Assembly (NCBI GenBank): GCA_907165135.1 | Contig: OU015568.1 | Coordinates: 4,472,501-4,536,500, forward strand | From: Oikopleura dioica | Lineage: Eukaryota; Chordata; Appendicularia; Copelata; Oikopleuridae | Reading direction: 5' to 3' | DNA: 64,000 nt | Part shown: piece by piece, positions 35,035-45,400 of the stretch | How the letters are laid out: each line of letters starts with the position of its first letter | Position numbering within the stretch: position 1 is the stretch's first letter | Notes under the pieces: model-generated | Told to the model about the DNA's origin: nothing | Seen by the model: only the letters and a program-made list of their open reading frames with translations | Database searches by the model: none | Made by a program: the position numbers and the translations under genes

Positions 35035-35277
35035 ATGATCTTCTTCATATTTACCTTTTTCATTGTCGCCGTATTTGCGCCTCGGATTGACCTGTTTGGC
35101 ACCCCACCGAGAACAACCTCGCTCCCTCCTTCTTTTTTACGCTATTTAGGGGATGAAGAGTCGAGTATTTGCGCAAGTCATTGTTCCAAAATCCTCCATT
35201 TTCCACAAGTGGACTCCAGCTTTTTTTGTTGCTTGGAGAAGCTAGTCATCCTCTTACCTCGAGTGGAATCGACTTGA
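35035..35277 (+). CDS. possible small secreted protein, 80 aa
   Basis: ATG at 35035 opens MIFFIFTFFIVAVFA, a good signal peptide, followed by a Pro/Ser-rich stretch and four cysteines (CASHC, CC). A single exon ending at TGA 35275-35277. It lies 37 bp after the previous small gene. Homology unknown; a chance ORF is possible. Confidence 0.35.
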   Translation: MIFFIFTFFIVAVFAPRIDLFGTPPRTTSLPPSFLRYLGDEESSICASHCSKILHFPQVDSSFFCCLEKLVILLPRVEST

Positions 35278-36266
35278 TATCAATAATTTTGGAGAAGAGA
35301 GAGCGGAGGATTAGACGTGAAGGAGGGGAAAAGTCTGAAAGTGGCCAGGTGTCGAGGAATCATCATATTTCTTGGAAGGCAATTTTGATTGGTCCTGATC
35401 CCAAAATCATCACTTTTAGGACGATTAAAAATGAGTCTTTATGCTTATTCCTCGATATTATCAATCATACCAATTTCTTCTCAATAAGCTTTGACTGGCT
35501 ATGACTCATAGAAAAAAGCCTGAGACAGCTCAAGAATCTCCTATGAATCGCCAGCCTTGATTGAATAGGCCGCCGTATATACCGCATAGTGACGCGCCCT
35601 GATCGTAAAAAAAGAGAGTGATTTTTTATGGGAAAGAGTCGGATCCACATGAGCGCGCTAGCCACGTGGTTAGAAACGCCGACGGAAATTTCAAAAGGAA
35701 ACAGCCATCATACTTTCAACTGACAGCCACAACAGCCAAAAAGAGTGTAAGTGGACGTTTGGGGGCAAACTTGCCGGAAAACAGTAAAAAAATGATCATC
35801 CGGTTTTCCCAAGCGCCATTTTTTGGGAAGTGAGCTTCAAGTTCAAGAAAACCTGGAAGTCCATTTTACAAAATAAAATGCAGATTTTTTTTCTCCCTTC
35901 GAAAACTAATTCAAAGAAGGAAATTTTTAGACACTAACCGAAGAAAAAAGAGTACAAGTAATTCGTCCGTTTTCAACCTGATGCGCCCACCGCCAGCGGA
36001 CCGCTTTGATTTCGTTCTGACTCGCTGAAGATGATGAATCGACCAATTTATCAATCAAGAAAATATCGTTCTGGTTCCTATTTGAATTTCTCACGCGAAA
36101 ATTGCCCTGCCCCGGAAACTTTTATCGTCTGATGAAAATATATCGATGTCTTAAATTGTGGCTTTGTTTCCAGAAAAGGGTTGACAAATTTGCCTAAAAT
36201 AGTCACAATGGAAAAGTAAAGGCTTTTAGACATAAAACGGTCAGAAATAATTTTTTTTTCAGAACT
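35278..36266. other. intergenic
   Basis: No supported gene. AT-rich with a few short open frames lacking signal peptides, splice partners or motifs. Confidence 0.4.
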
Positions 36267-36597
36267 TCAGAAAGCAGAAGATTGTTGCTGAATAGCGAGT
36301 TTTGCGAGTTCGTCGGAGATGTTCCATTCTAGCTCTCGCTCGAAAACGTCTTTGGGACTTGGTAGCACACTCATCAAGATACTAAGGTCGATATCGTTGT
36401 CGAACGATTGCCGCCGATTTCTGAAATTGCTGCGTTGAAATCAAGGAAGACTAACCCAAACCCTAACCCTGATGACTCATCAGTGATGAGCGTTTTCATT
36501 TGTATTACCTGACGGAATCTGGAAGTTGTCGAAGAAACTTGGGAGGATCTTTTCTCTTTTCCGTTTTTCTATCGGGTAGTGACGGAATCAGAGGCAT
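36267..36597 (-). CDS. small intracellular protein, two exons, 80 aa
   Basis: Exon 1 (36597-36509) encodes MPLIPSLPDRKTEKRKDPPK and ends at a GTAAT donor. The 88-bp intron contains GGGTTAGGGTTTGGGTTAG on the minus strand. Exon 2 (36420-36267) continues in phase as NRRQSFDNDIDLSILMSVLP to a stop after QQQSSAF. Basic N-terminal half, acidic helical C-terminal half, no TM. Not recognised. It lies 150 bp downstream of the sulfatase on the same strand. Confidence 0.55.
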
Positions 36598-36746
36598 ATT
36601 CGGTGTCAATCAACTTTCTTTTCGACAAATTTTAGAATCGAGAGTCGCAAAAAGACCCGTGAATTCATAAATTTTGAAAATCGACGCGATGAATTTTTAA
36701 TTTCTGCGCGAGAAAAAAAAGGAAGCTGGATTCAAGACGGTTTGGT

Positions 36747-39700
36747 TTATTGACAGCTTTTGCGGTTGACAGAGGATCTGAGCAGCTCTTGCTTTGTCGG
36801 TTTCGAGATAAAGAGTTGTTCAAGAGATTTTTGCTCAAACAAGCATTTTGTCTGCTGCATCGAGAAGTTGTTTTTGTAAGAGTGCTGGGTGTAGTCGAAA
36901 ACTTCTGTGTCTCGCCAGGGCATCCAAACTCCACCATGGTTGTCCGGGTCAGCATTCGGGCTTTCTTTCCGCTTTTGCGGCATCACCTGTTCATCATAGA
37001 AATCAGCGAGTTTTTCCAAAAGCTTCTTGGTCATCCACGGTTTTGAATCTACAAGAATAACAAAAATATTTAGGAGCTGTTTTAGCCACCTGATTTGTCG
37101 AATTTCTCCCCTCTGTCTGCCCACATGTCGTAGAGTCGCACATTTTTATTCTTCTCCTTCTTCATATCTGTCAATTTCGTATTATCCTTCGCATAACTTG
37201 GATTTCTTGAGCTTTTTATGTACCCACAACCGTTTCCACAAGGCTTGCCTGTTATGATCTTCCATCTTCCGCTTCGATAAGACGCCTAATCAGCTGTTAC
37301 TTTGTCTTTTTGATTAAAATACCTTGATGGTTACGTTGAAAGCTCGATTATTCAGGTAGGAGAATTCTCTTTCGTCATTGAAATCATGCTGAACCAGCGG
37401 ATCGAGAAAGTGGAGAATGTTATTTCTAGCTGCTTTTGGCTGGTGGACGAATAGTTCTTGAGCTTTTCCATCTAGTGGTCGCCCGGCCGACTCTGGAATC
37501 TCGCAACCAGACAGCTTGAGAAGCGTTGGGAACCAATCGGAGACATGGAAGAGAGGTTTGTATTCTTCACCCTAGAAAAAAATAGATTTCCCCGTGAAAT
37601 TGTTTCTACCTTGATTCGATTTTGCAAGAGAGGTGAAACAATAAACGCTCTGGATTTCAACCCTCCATCAAAAATCGTGCCCTTCGATCCTCTCAATGGC
37701 CAGTTCGAAGCGCCTTCGCGAGGCTGACCCCCGTTGTCCGATGTGAAAATGAGAATGGTGTTCTCCCAATAGTTGTATTGTTTGAGAGCATCGACCATTC
37801 GGCCAAGGTGAAAATCGAGGGTGGAGACTTTTGTGGAGTACTCGATTCGCTCATGAGTCCACGTGTCTGTTTTGTCTTCGTAGAGGTTTTTGAAACGGTT
37901 GACTGTTTGAAGGGGTCCATGGACATCCTGATAACTTATCAGGGGCAAGATTGGATTGGATATAGGTGATAGGAAAATGCGGTCGTTTTTTAAAATGACA
38001 GAAATTCATATTGATAAAAAATGTTGATGATTTATGGTCTTTCTTTTTGAAACTTGAAAACCACAAAATTCTTACGAGTGGTCTCCGTTTGCCCAAGTCG
38101 CCGTTTGCCCAAGTCGCCGTCTGCCCAAGATCGCCGTTTGCCCAACTTGGGCAGACGGAGACTTGGGCAAACGGCGATCTTGGGCAGACGGCGATCAAAT
38201 TGAAAATATAATCATGATTCTATTTAAAGAAATTAATTCAAGGTTTCTGAACTTTATGAGCGCAAAGAAGACTTTGATTTCAGTTTATAATTACTAAGAT
38301 CGGGAATTTTCTCATCTAAGATGAGTCATCTTGAATTATGAAATCAAAACCAGCAGGATAGGATAGATAGAGATGGTAAAGTTATATCGCTAGTTTTACG
38401 TCCGAGGCCTACAGATTGAGGAAACGATAGATGTGCCGAGTCCTCACAAGCGCTAATCCCCAACTTGGTTGAATTGATGGTCACATATTGCTGTTTCTTG
38501 TGATTCATTATCGGTTCGTTCTATTTTTGGAGTTATTTCTGATTGAAACTCAGGGAAACAGTCATTGTGAGAAGTGAGAAAAAAAGAAAAAAGGGGAAAA
38601 CTGATGAAACTCTTCCCAAAACCTCCTCCCAGCGAAGAGGGGTACTCAGGCTTGATTTACAAACATCAAATGCACAATCTTATGACAACCGAATAATGAT
38701 CCAGTCTCAGTAAACCGGATTCTTTTTCTTCTTGATTAACTCTTCCAGGAATAGTTTATTAGGACTTTGATTGAGAATTTAGCGACTCTCATAATTAGAC
38801 CACCCATTACGAAGGCTCTTCGTGATCTATCTAAACGATGTCATAATTCGGAAAGCTTACTTCTATTATTTTATGATCAATCAATTAAAAAAAAAAATTC
38901 ACATCGCCGTTTGCCTAAGATCTCCGTCTGCCCAAGTTGGGCAAACGGCGACTTGGGCAGACGGCGACTTGGGCAAACGGCGACTTGGGCAAACGGAGAC
39001 CACTCAATTCTTACCTGAAAAGAAACATAATTAAAAAGTGGCTCTTCTGGACTGTTAATCTGAAGTTGACTGATAAAATCGTCAACAAAAAGCTTCGTCG
39101 AATAAGTTCCATTTGTATAAGTATCATCCAAGATCTTGTCATTTTCTTCTCCTCCTGGAAACGCTTCTCTGAAATCATATCCCCACGGTCGGCCCCAAGT
39201 TCCTTGCGAGAATCGAGTATTGTGCACGCCGGAGATCTCATTTTCGTAGCTGTATTTGTGCTCATTTGCTCGTCCAGAATCGTGGAAAAAGTAATCTTGC
39301 GCTCCAAGATAAAAGCCATAGAACCGATCAAACCCGCGATTTTGCGGACAATGGTGGTACGTGTAAAAGCCCAAATGCCACTTTCCCTGAAGTCCAGTTC
39401 TGTAGCCACACTGTTTGAACGCATCGGAGAGGAGTGTTTCTTGGAGAGGAATTCCTTCCGGCTCTTCTGGCCTGATCACGCCGCTTTGCATGCCCATTCG
39501 GATATTGTACCGGCCTGTCATTAGAGCGGCGCGGGAGGGAGTGCATGAAGGCTGGTTGTAGTAATTTTTGAGGTGAAGGGCATCTTTTGCAAGAGCGTCG
39601 ATATTTGGCGAGTGGACATCTTTATTGACGTATCCAACATCGTCAAATCCGAGGTCATCAACCAGGACGAAGATCACGTGGGGCTTCTTCTTCAAAACTT

Positions 39701-39796
39701 TCTAGAAACAATCTCTCTGCTTAAAAATCTCTCTGTAAGTCAAACCTGGGAAATCGAAAAATGATGCAGCAGGAAAAAGAATTTCAAAGAGCCCAT
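36747..39796 (-). CDS. arylsulfatase, ARSB/ARSI/ARSJ type, secreted or lysosomal
   Basis: ATG at 39796 starts signal peptide MGSLKFFFLLHHFSISQ, then an intron. The main exon (to 39015) holds the metal site VDDLGFDDVGY, the formylglycine motif CTPSRAALMTGRY, GKWHLGFY and RGFDRFYGF. The next exon resumes at 37926 with DVHGPLQ and carries FTSDNGGQP and NWPLRGSKGT. Later exons give HVSDWFPTLLKLSG, the C-terminal domain and a stop at 36747. All junction phases agree and the catalytic residues are intact, so it should be active: hydrolysis of sulfate esters on glycosaminoglycans or related glycans (family knowledge). The intron 37927-39014 is enlarged by a 930-bp transposon (38076-39005) whose 9-bp target duplication copies the 5' splice site. 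Confidence 0.9.
38067..39014. mobile_element. transposon with tandem-repeat termini inserted at a splice donor, 9-bp target duplication
   Basis: Element 38076-39005 starts GAGTGGTCTCCG and ends CGGAGACCACTC. Inside each end is a short tandem array of a 16-17 bp unit (CCGTTTGCCCAAGTCG), about seven units at 38084-38200 and six at 38908-39003, in opposite orientation. Exact AATTCTTAC flanks it (38067-38075 and 39006-39014). No transposase ORF. A 9-bp duplication suggests a Mutator-like non-autonomous element (inference). Confidence 0.88.
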
Positions 39797-40617
39797 CGCT
39801 CTTTTAAATTAATAAAAATTCCTCGTGAGAAATTCAAAGAAGCTCGGCTCCTCCCTTATCCGTCAGAAAGATAATCAACGATGCCATTATCTCAACAAGC
39901 ATCTTTGTCGGAGTAAATGCAAAGAATAGCTGACTAAATAAATTAATATTAATGAAATGATATAATGTTTCGACTCATTTAATTTCACGAAATTGACAAC
40001 AAAATCTCGAAGACACCATGAAATTAGACTGTCAATTCTTCTCCCCAAAAAAAGAGGAGACGCAAAATTATAAACCTGTCCAATTTTAAATGAGTATGCC
40101 GCAAAGTAATTTGACCTAATGAAAATGCACTGTCAGTGCCCTACAAATCCTTTCCATCTTTGCAGCGTTCTTCTGAAAAAGAAGATAAACAGAAAGAGAG
40201 AATGAAATGAACGTAAGCAGATGGCATCTTTAATTCATGAAAAGGGGGTCGACTGTCAGCGTTCTTCCTTCATTTTGAGATTGTTTTTTTTTGTGTTTTT
40301 ATTTTGATTTCAGCGAATCCGGAAGAAGGCCAAGTAAGAAGCTGGGGCTGCTCTAGAATCAATTGAGTCAGAAGCTGAAGAAACAGTTGACGAAGATGAA
40401 GAGGGACCAAGAAAGATAAGGGATCATTAAGGGTATCAACATCGATATCGCCTTTATTTTTTTCGATCTATCGAGATTTTTTTTCGTTTTCCTTTCCTTT
40501 TTAATGATCTCTGATTGATAAACCGCCAGGAAAAAGACTGGCAAGAGGATATATTATTCATCCTTCCTTATATATGCCTGTAAGTATAGATAAAAAAGAA
40601 TCCGGTAGAAAATAAAG
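39797..40617. other. intergenic, divergent promoters
   Basis: Lies between the minus-strand sulfatase and plus-strand small protein, so it should hold both promoters. Contains a TTAAGGGTATCAACATCGAT segment near 40426. No gene seen. Confidence 0.4.
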
Positions 40618-40881
40618 ATGACTTTTCTTCAGATAATTATGGTTGCTGCCTTAGTGTTGACCTCGATATATCTGGTCCTAAAAGTTCCCAGGTAAGGGGG
40701 TATTTTGCTATTTTTTCCCTTTTCAAAAATCAGTGAGATTCCCGAGACGCACAAAATGATCGAATTTGAACTGAGAGAATATGAATATGATGACTGGCTA
40801 ATGGATTACGATTTCACCAATTTATATGTTGCCAATTATTACGGCTTCAAAACAAACTTGAATAAAAGGAAGAAAACATGA
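40618..40881 (+). CDS. small membrane-anchored or secreted acidic protein, two exons, 73 aa
   Basis: Exon 1 (40618-40691) encodes MTFLQIIMVAALVLTSIYLV, a signal anchor. After a 42-bp intron, exon 2 (40734-40881) continues in phase with FELREYEYDDWLMDYDF, rich in Tyr and Asp, and ends NLNKRKKT. No cysteines. Lies 53 bp before the CUB/EGF gene on the same strand. Not recognised. Confidence 0.55.
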
Positions 40882-40934
40882 CAACCTTCTAGCAATTTCC
40901 TTGCCTTTTTCAATGATGGAGAATTAAGTCGACA

Positions 40935-42379
40935 ATGGATGATTTTTTAAGTGCTTCCGAGAGTCTTGGGGAAAGTAATAGGTCGAAAAGCCAGGGACAT
41001 AGTAGCTTAAAAATGTCGATGTTTTGGTTATTATTATTCAGAGTTATTTACGCCCAGAGATGTTTGGAAGAGACAACGTACTCAGAACAAAGTGGAGAAA
41101 TTGAAAGCCATCAGGGCTACCCAAATTTGAGATATGATAATGGACTTTCTTGTGAATATTTGATCGATGTTAATGGAGAGGTGACCCTAGGTACCGGATT
41201 ATAACTTATAAATTGCAATGTAATTAGTGCTTCCATTTCCTTTTGAAATTCGAAAAAAGAAATACTTGCAGTTGACATTGAAAACCATGTTCAATGCGCA
41301 TGGGACAAGCTTGAACTCATTTTTTCCGACGAAACTACCATCACAATCTGCGGCCGAGAACTTGATGACCCCCGTTGGTCTCGGAGAAATACTGGCCAGG
41401 GACCTGTAAGACTAGTTTTTACAACTGATGGGTCCACAACAGGACAAGGCTTTGTGCTTGGATATTCTGTTTCTCAACCGATTGGGAGTTTTTGTGATGA
41501 GAATGAGTGTCAAAATGGAGCTGTTTGTAATGATGAGCTAGAAGAGTGTATTTGCAATGAGGGATTTGAAGGGTTGACGTGCGAGCTTGATGTTAATGAG
41601 TGCATCAGGAAATTGACTCCAATCCAAAACACAGCTAAAAACCAGAATTAGATGAGTCATGAAAAGTCGCCCTTGTAGACTTCCAAATAGCGTTTGTCTG
41701 AACACAATCGGAAGCTTCCGCTGTCGTTGTCTCGATGGCTTTGGTGGAGAAAACTGCTCCCCACTTCAGGTCGAGGCACAATCTCAAGAGCCACCGAGGC
41801 GTCAAGAATCTGAAGGCTTGTTCGATGGAGAATTTTTAATTGTCGCTGGGGTTCTTGGACTGATTTTTGCTGGCGGTGGATTTTCTGTTGTCTATGGCCT
41901 GAGACTTTTAATGAGGTAATTTCTAGAGCTAATTTATCAGCTAAATTTCATTAATTTTTGATGTTTTTCGAGAAGGCCCTATTCGAAAATTTTTTATTTT
42001 TCTGATCAAAGCTAATTTTATGGTCTTCAGATCAATCAAAGATCGAATGCGAAAGTCGACAAAACATTCATCCCCATTCTCTTTCCAAAAAGAAAAATCA
42101 GTCGATCTTTGGCGACAGCGAAACTCTAGAATCCTTCTCGAAAGCTTTCCCAGGCTAACCACAAAGATCCGTAACGAAATTATGCCAAGAAGAACAGCTG
42201 GTTTATCAGAAAATAATCGACCGTCGCGGTTTTTTCTCAACCTTGGGTGAGACTGAACTTGCTTTTAATTCATTTTGAACCTTCTTCTTAGGCCATTGCC
42301 GGGTCACGTGGAGCCTTTGAGAAGAAATGTCAGCTATAATTACAATCTTCAATTTCGTGAAAATAAAATTACTATTTAA
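40935..42379 (+). CDS. CUB-EGF-EGF single-pass receptor-like protein, five exons, 381 aa
   Basis: Exons 40935-41190, 41272-41608, 41667-41915, 42031-42246 and 42292-42379 join with matching phases. A later Met (41013) gives the best signal peptide, MSMFWLLLFRVIYAQ; the first ATG adds 26 hydrophilic residues. A CUB domain follows (CLEETTYSEQSG, GYPNLRYDN, VDIENHVQCAWDKLEL, GQGFVLGYSV). EGF 1 is CDENECQNGAVCNDELEEC. EGF 2 starts DVNECI, is split by a GA..AG intron (41609-41666), and ends GFGGENC; the DVNEC start fits a calcium-binding EGF. TM: FLIVAGVLGLIFAGGGFSVV. The cytoplasmic tail is basic, about 110 residues, with no kinase. Likely a cell-surface receptor or adhesion protein; ligand unknown. 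Confidence 0.82.
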
Positions 42380-42473
42380 TATTTGAAAAATCATTGAAAA
42401 AAACGCCCACTGCACACACATTTTTATTATCAGTTAGAAAATATACAAAAAGGTAAAGTAAGCAGCACCGAAA

Positions 42474-45400
42474 TTATGCATCCTGTTCACCAGGCATTCC
42501 CGGAATTTCAAAGGGATTCATGATGTTGCTCGGAGAAGCAGCTCGTATTCCATTTTTCTGAGGACTATCGGATTCTGCCATGACGGAGTTGGAGCTTGAG
42601 CGCATCAGGTAGTCGAAGTCGTCGGGGTCTTCCATTGTTGGATCGCCAGTTATCATGTCAGCGGGAGCTTTTTTCGGTTCAATTTCCGATCAATTAGTGA
42701 CAATCAAGAATTTTAATGGAACCTTCCTGAGTTTGCTTCTGGCTCAGCTTTGACTGTATCTTTCGCGAGCATCATTGCAGAAAACTCTTCCAGTTTTCTC
42801 TGAACTTCCAATTTATCTGCTTCGACTTTTCGCCTGATCTCCGCGGGGTCCATAAAGTCTACCCAATCTTTCGGATTGCTGACCCCAATCGGCATCGGGG
42901 GGATCGGCGGCTGCTCGACTTGCTGATGCTCGCCGGAGTAGAAGGCAGTTCCTCCAGGAGAATGGTAAGGATTTTGGGCGTTGAAGTCTTCATCTTGTTG
43001 AATCTTATCTTCCATGCTCACTGAAAAAATAGATCTTGATGAGATAAGGTAGATAATATTCCCCAGAAAATTGAAATTTTACGGTCTAAAGCGCCACATT
43101 TGACTGTATAAGTAGATGTACCAGACGATTTATGGAGCAATTTTTTTAAGCAAATGAAACATTTTTAGTCTTATACTTTTCCATTATTGTCCCTATTTCT
43201 GAAATGACACAGTATCATCAGTGATGATTCATCACTAATATGTTCAGATAATGTTTGAAGCTCAATAAATATTAATGAACTTACTCTGAATCATGGGAGG
43301 AATAGAAATATGACCATTTTCGTCATCTTCCATTCGCTCTTCATTTTCTCCTTTATCAGACCCTGTTGGAGTTAGATCTTGCATTTCGACCTCGCCACCG
43401 TCAAATGCTGGATTTGACTTGCCCTGTGCTCGATCAGCTTCCATTTGCTCGTAGGGATTTTTGATTGATTCGTAGTTCGTAAAGGCGGATTGATTCGAGA
43501 TAAGACCTTGTTCATCTTCGTCTGAAAAGGATGAGAAAAAGTCCAAATTAGACTTCATACCGGGAACGGATAAGAGTCCTTTAGCAGCAACGGCGACTCC
43601 AGTCACTCGTTTCTTCTGCTTATTGCTTCTGATCGAGTCCTGTCCTCCTCCTCCGTCTCCTGAAAAGTTCACGGCAACTGTTGCTGCAGCCACACCAATG
43701 CCCGTCACATTTTTCGTTGAGTTCTCGTCCGACTCATCATCTGGCTCTTCGTATGGCGATTTGAATTCGTTAGTCTATCGATTTTATGAGCTCTTTTCTC
43801 ACAAAGAAAATACCTGTTCAACAAGCATGCCGAATTCATCATCATCTGCGTCGAGGAAATCGTCATCGTAATCTTCATCATCATCATCGTCGAATTCGCT
43901 TTCTTCTAGCATTCGGTCCATTTCTTGTCGATGTTTCTAGAGACCATTTTATGAATGCAAGATGAAAGAAGGCCAACCTGAATGATGTTTTCTTTCAGCT
44001 CGAGTTGATCTTCAGCAAGCGACTTTTCGATTTTGACATCGATGTAGGCAATGTAATGGTACAATGTCGACAAACTATGAAATAAAATTGAGAGTACTCT
44101 GTATCAAAATATTCTCTTACCGATGCCATAGCATGCAGCCAAACTGGACGAAAATGATGACAATGTAAATGAATAGGAAAAACAGTGAAAACGGCTGAAG
44201 AACGAGGACTCTTTGATCTTCATCGTCAGAATTGCCGTTTCCGTAATCAGGAAATCCTATTCCAATATCTTTGAATGACGGTCCGGCCATACTTCGTGAG
44301 CGGTTGGTTGGAATCATTTTGAAATATGCCCCTCGCATTCGCATAAATTCATCTGGTGATTCGTCTTCTACGACTTCTCCGCATCCTGGCTGAGGGGTTA
44401 TTTAGCGTATTTATCGTAAAATCGATGGCTTACCAAGCTTATGTCCCCAAGCGGAATCTCTATTGACATCAACATGTAAGAGTACTTCAGAATCACGCAG
44501 GAAATGATGATCCACATGACATTGATGAAAATGTAGTACATAAACTTTTCATCTCTGAAGTTTGACATTTCTTCTGCAAGCCAGGCTTCGTGCTCCTTGA
44601 TTTTCTGGAAGTTCTTTCCCTTGTTTCTGATGCCTATGTAACCTTCTGTCGGGTCTTGCATAGTCTCCCAGAATGTTTGCTCGGGATTTGACAGCGTGTA
44701 GACTTTGCATCCTAAAAATTGATGAAGAAAAGTCATTTTCTTCCTTGATTTCAAAACTTACTCTTGTCAAAGGGCGCATTTTTGCCAATAATCCAGCTCA
44801 AATAATTCGTCCCACCAACTTCCTTGTAAAGCTTAATTTCTCGGTCCCGAACGTCTCCAAGAGTATATTCTTCCGAATAACCAATGGGTTTTGCTTGATA
44901 ACATGTTTTTCCCGTTTTCGGATTGATCATGTAGCTCTGCCAGTCATCAGCGCCGATCTGCCGAAGTTTTCTGATTTGGAAGCCGCCGTATAATCTCTCG
45001 TTCTTGATTTCTTTGTCGAATTCTCGCGGGTCAAGGTATTGCGCGTTCATACCGGTTTCATCGCCGATGATAGCTGTTTGTCGGGCGCCCATGAAGCCGG
45101 AATGCTCGAGCATGCTCTGAGGCACGGCGCTGTCACCATGAAGGAAATCGTTTATTGTATTTCTCGTCTCTTGGTCGACGGCTAAAAAGGTTCCTTTAGA
45201 AGCAACAGAGGCTGTGGTCAATCGTGGCTCTGCTTTTTCAACTCGTTCTGGTGCTGGAGGCGGTGGCGGTGGTGGCTGAGATGCAGGCGCTGGTTGCTCC
45301 TCAACCACTGGTTTTCCATGATTTTTCATCATATCAAGCACTTCATCTTTAATTCTGATTTCATATCTTGGATCTAAGCAAAGAACACAAGTGCAGTTTG

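Noticed and set aside
38011-39034. Open frames with repeats like AKRRLGQT and VAVCPRSPFAQ
   Set aside because: They are translations of the 16-17 bp tandem units at the transposon ends.
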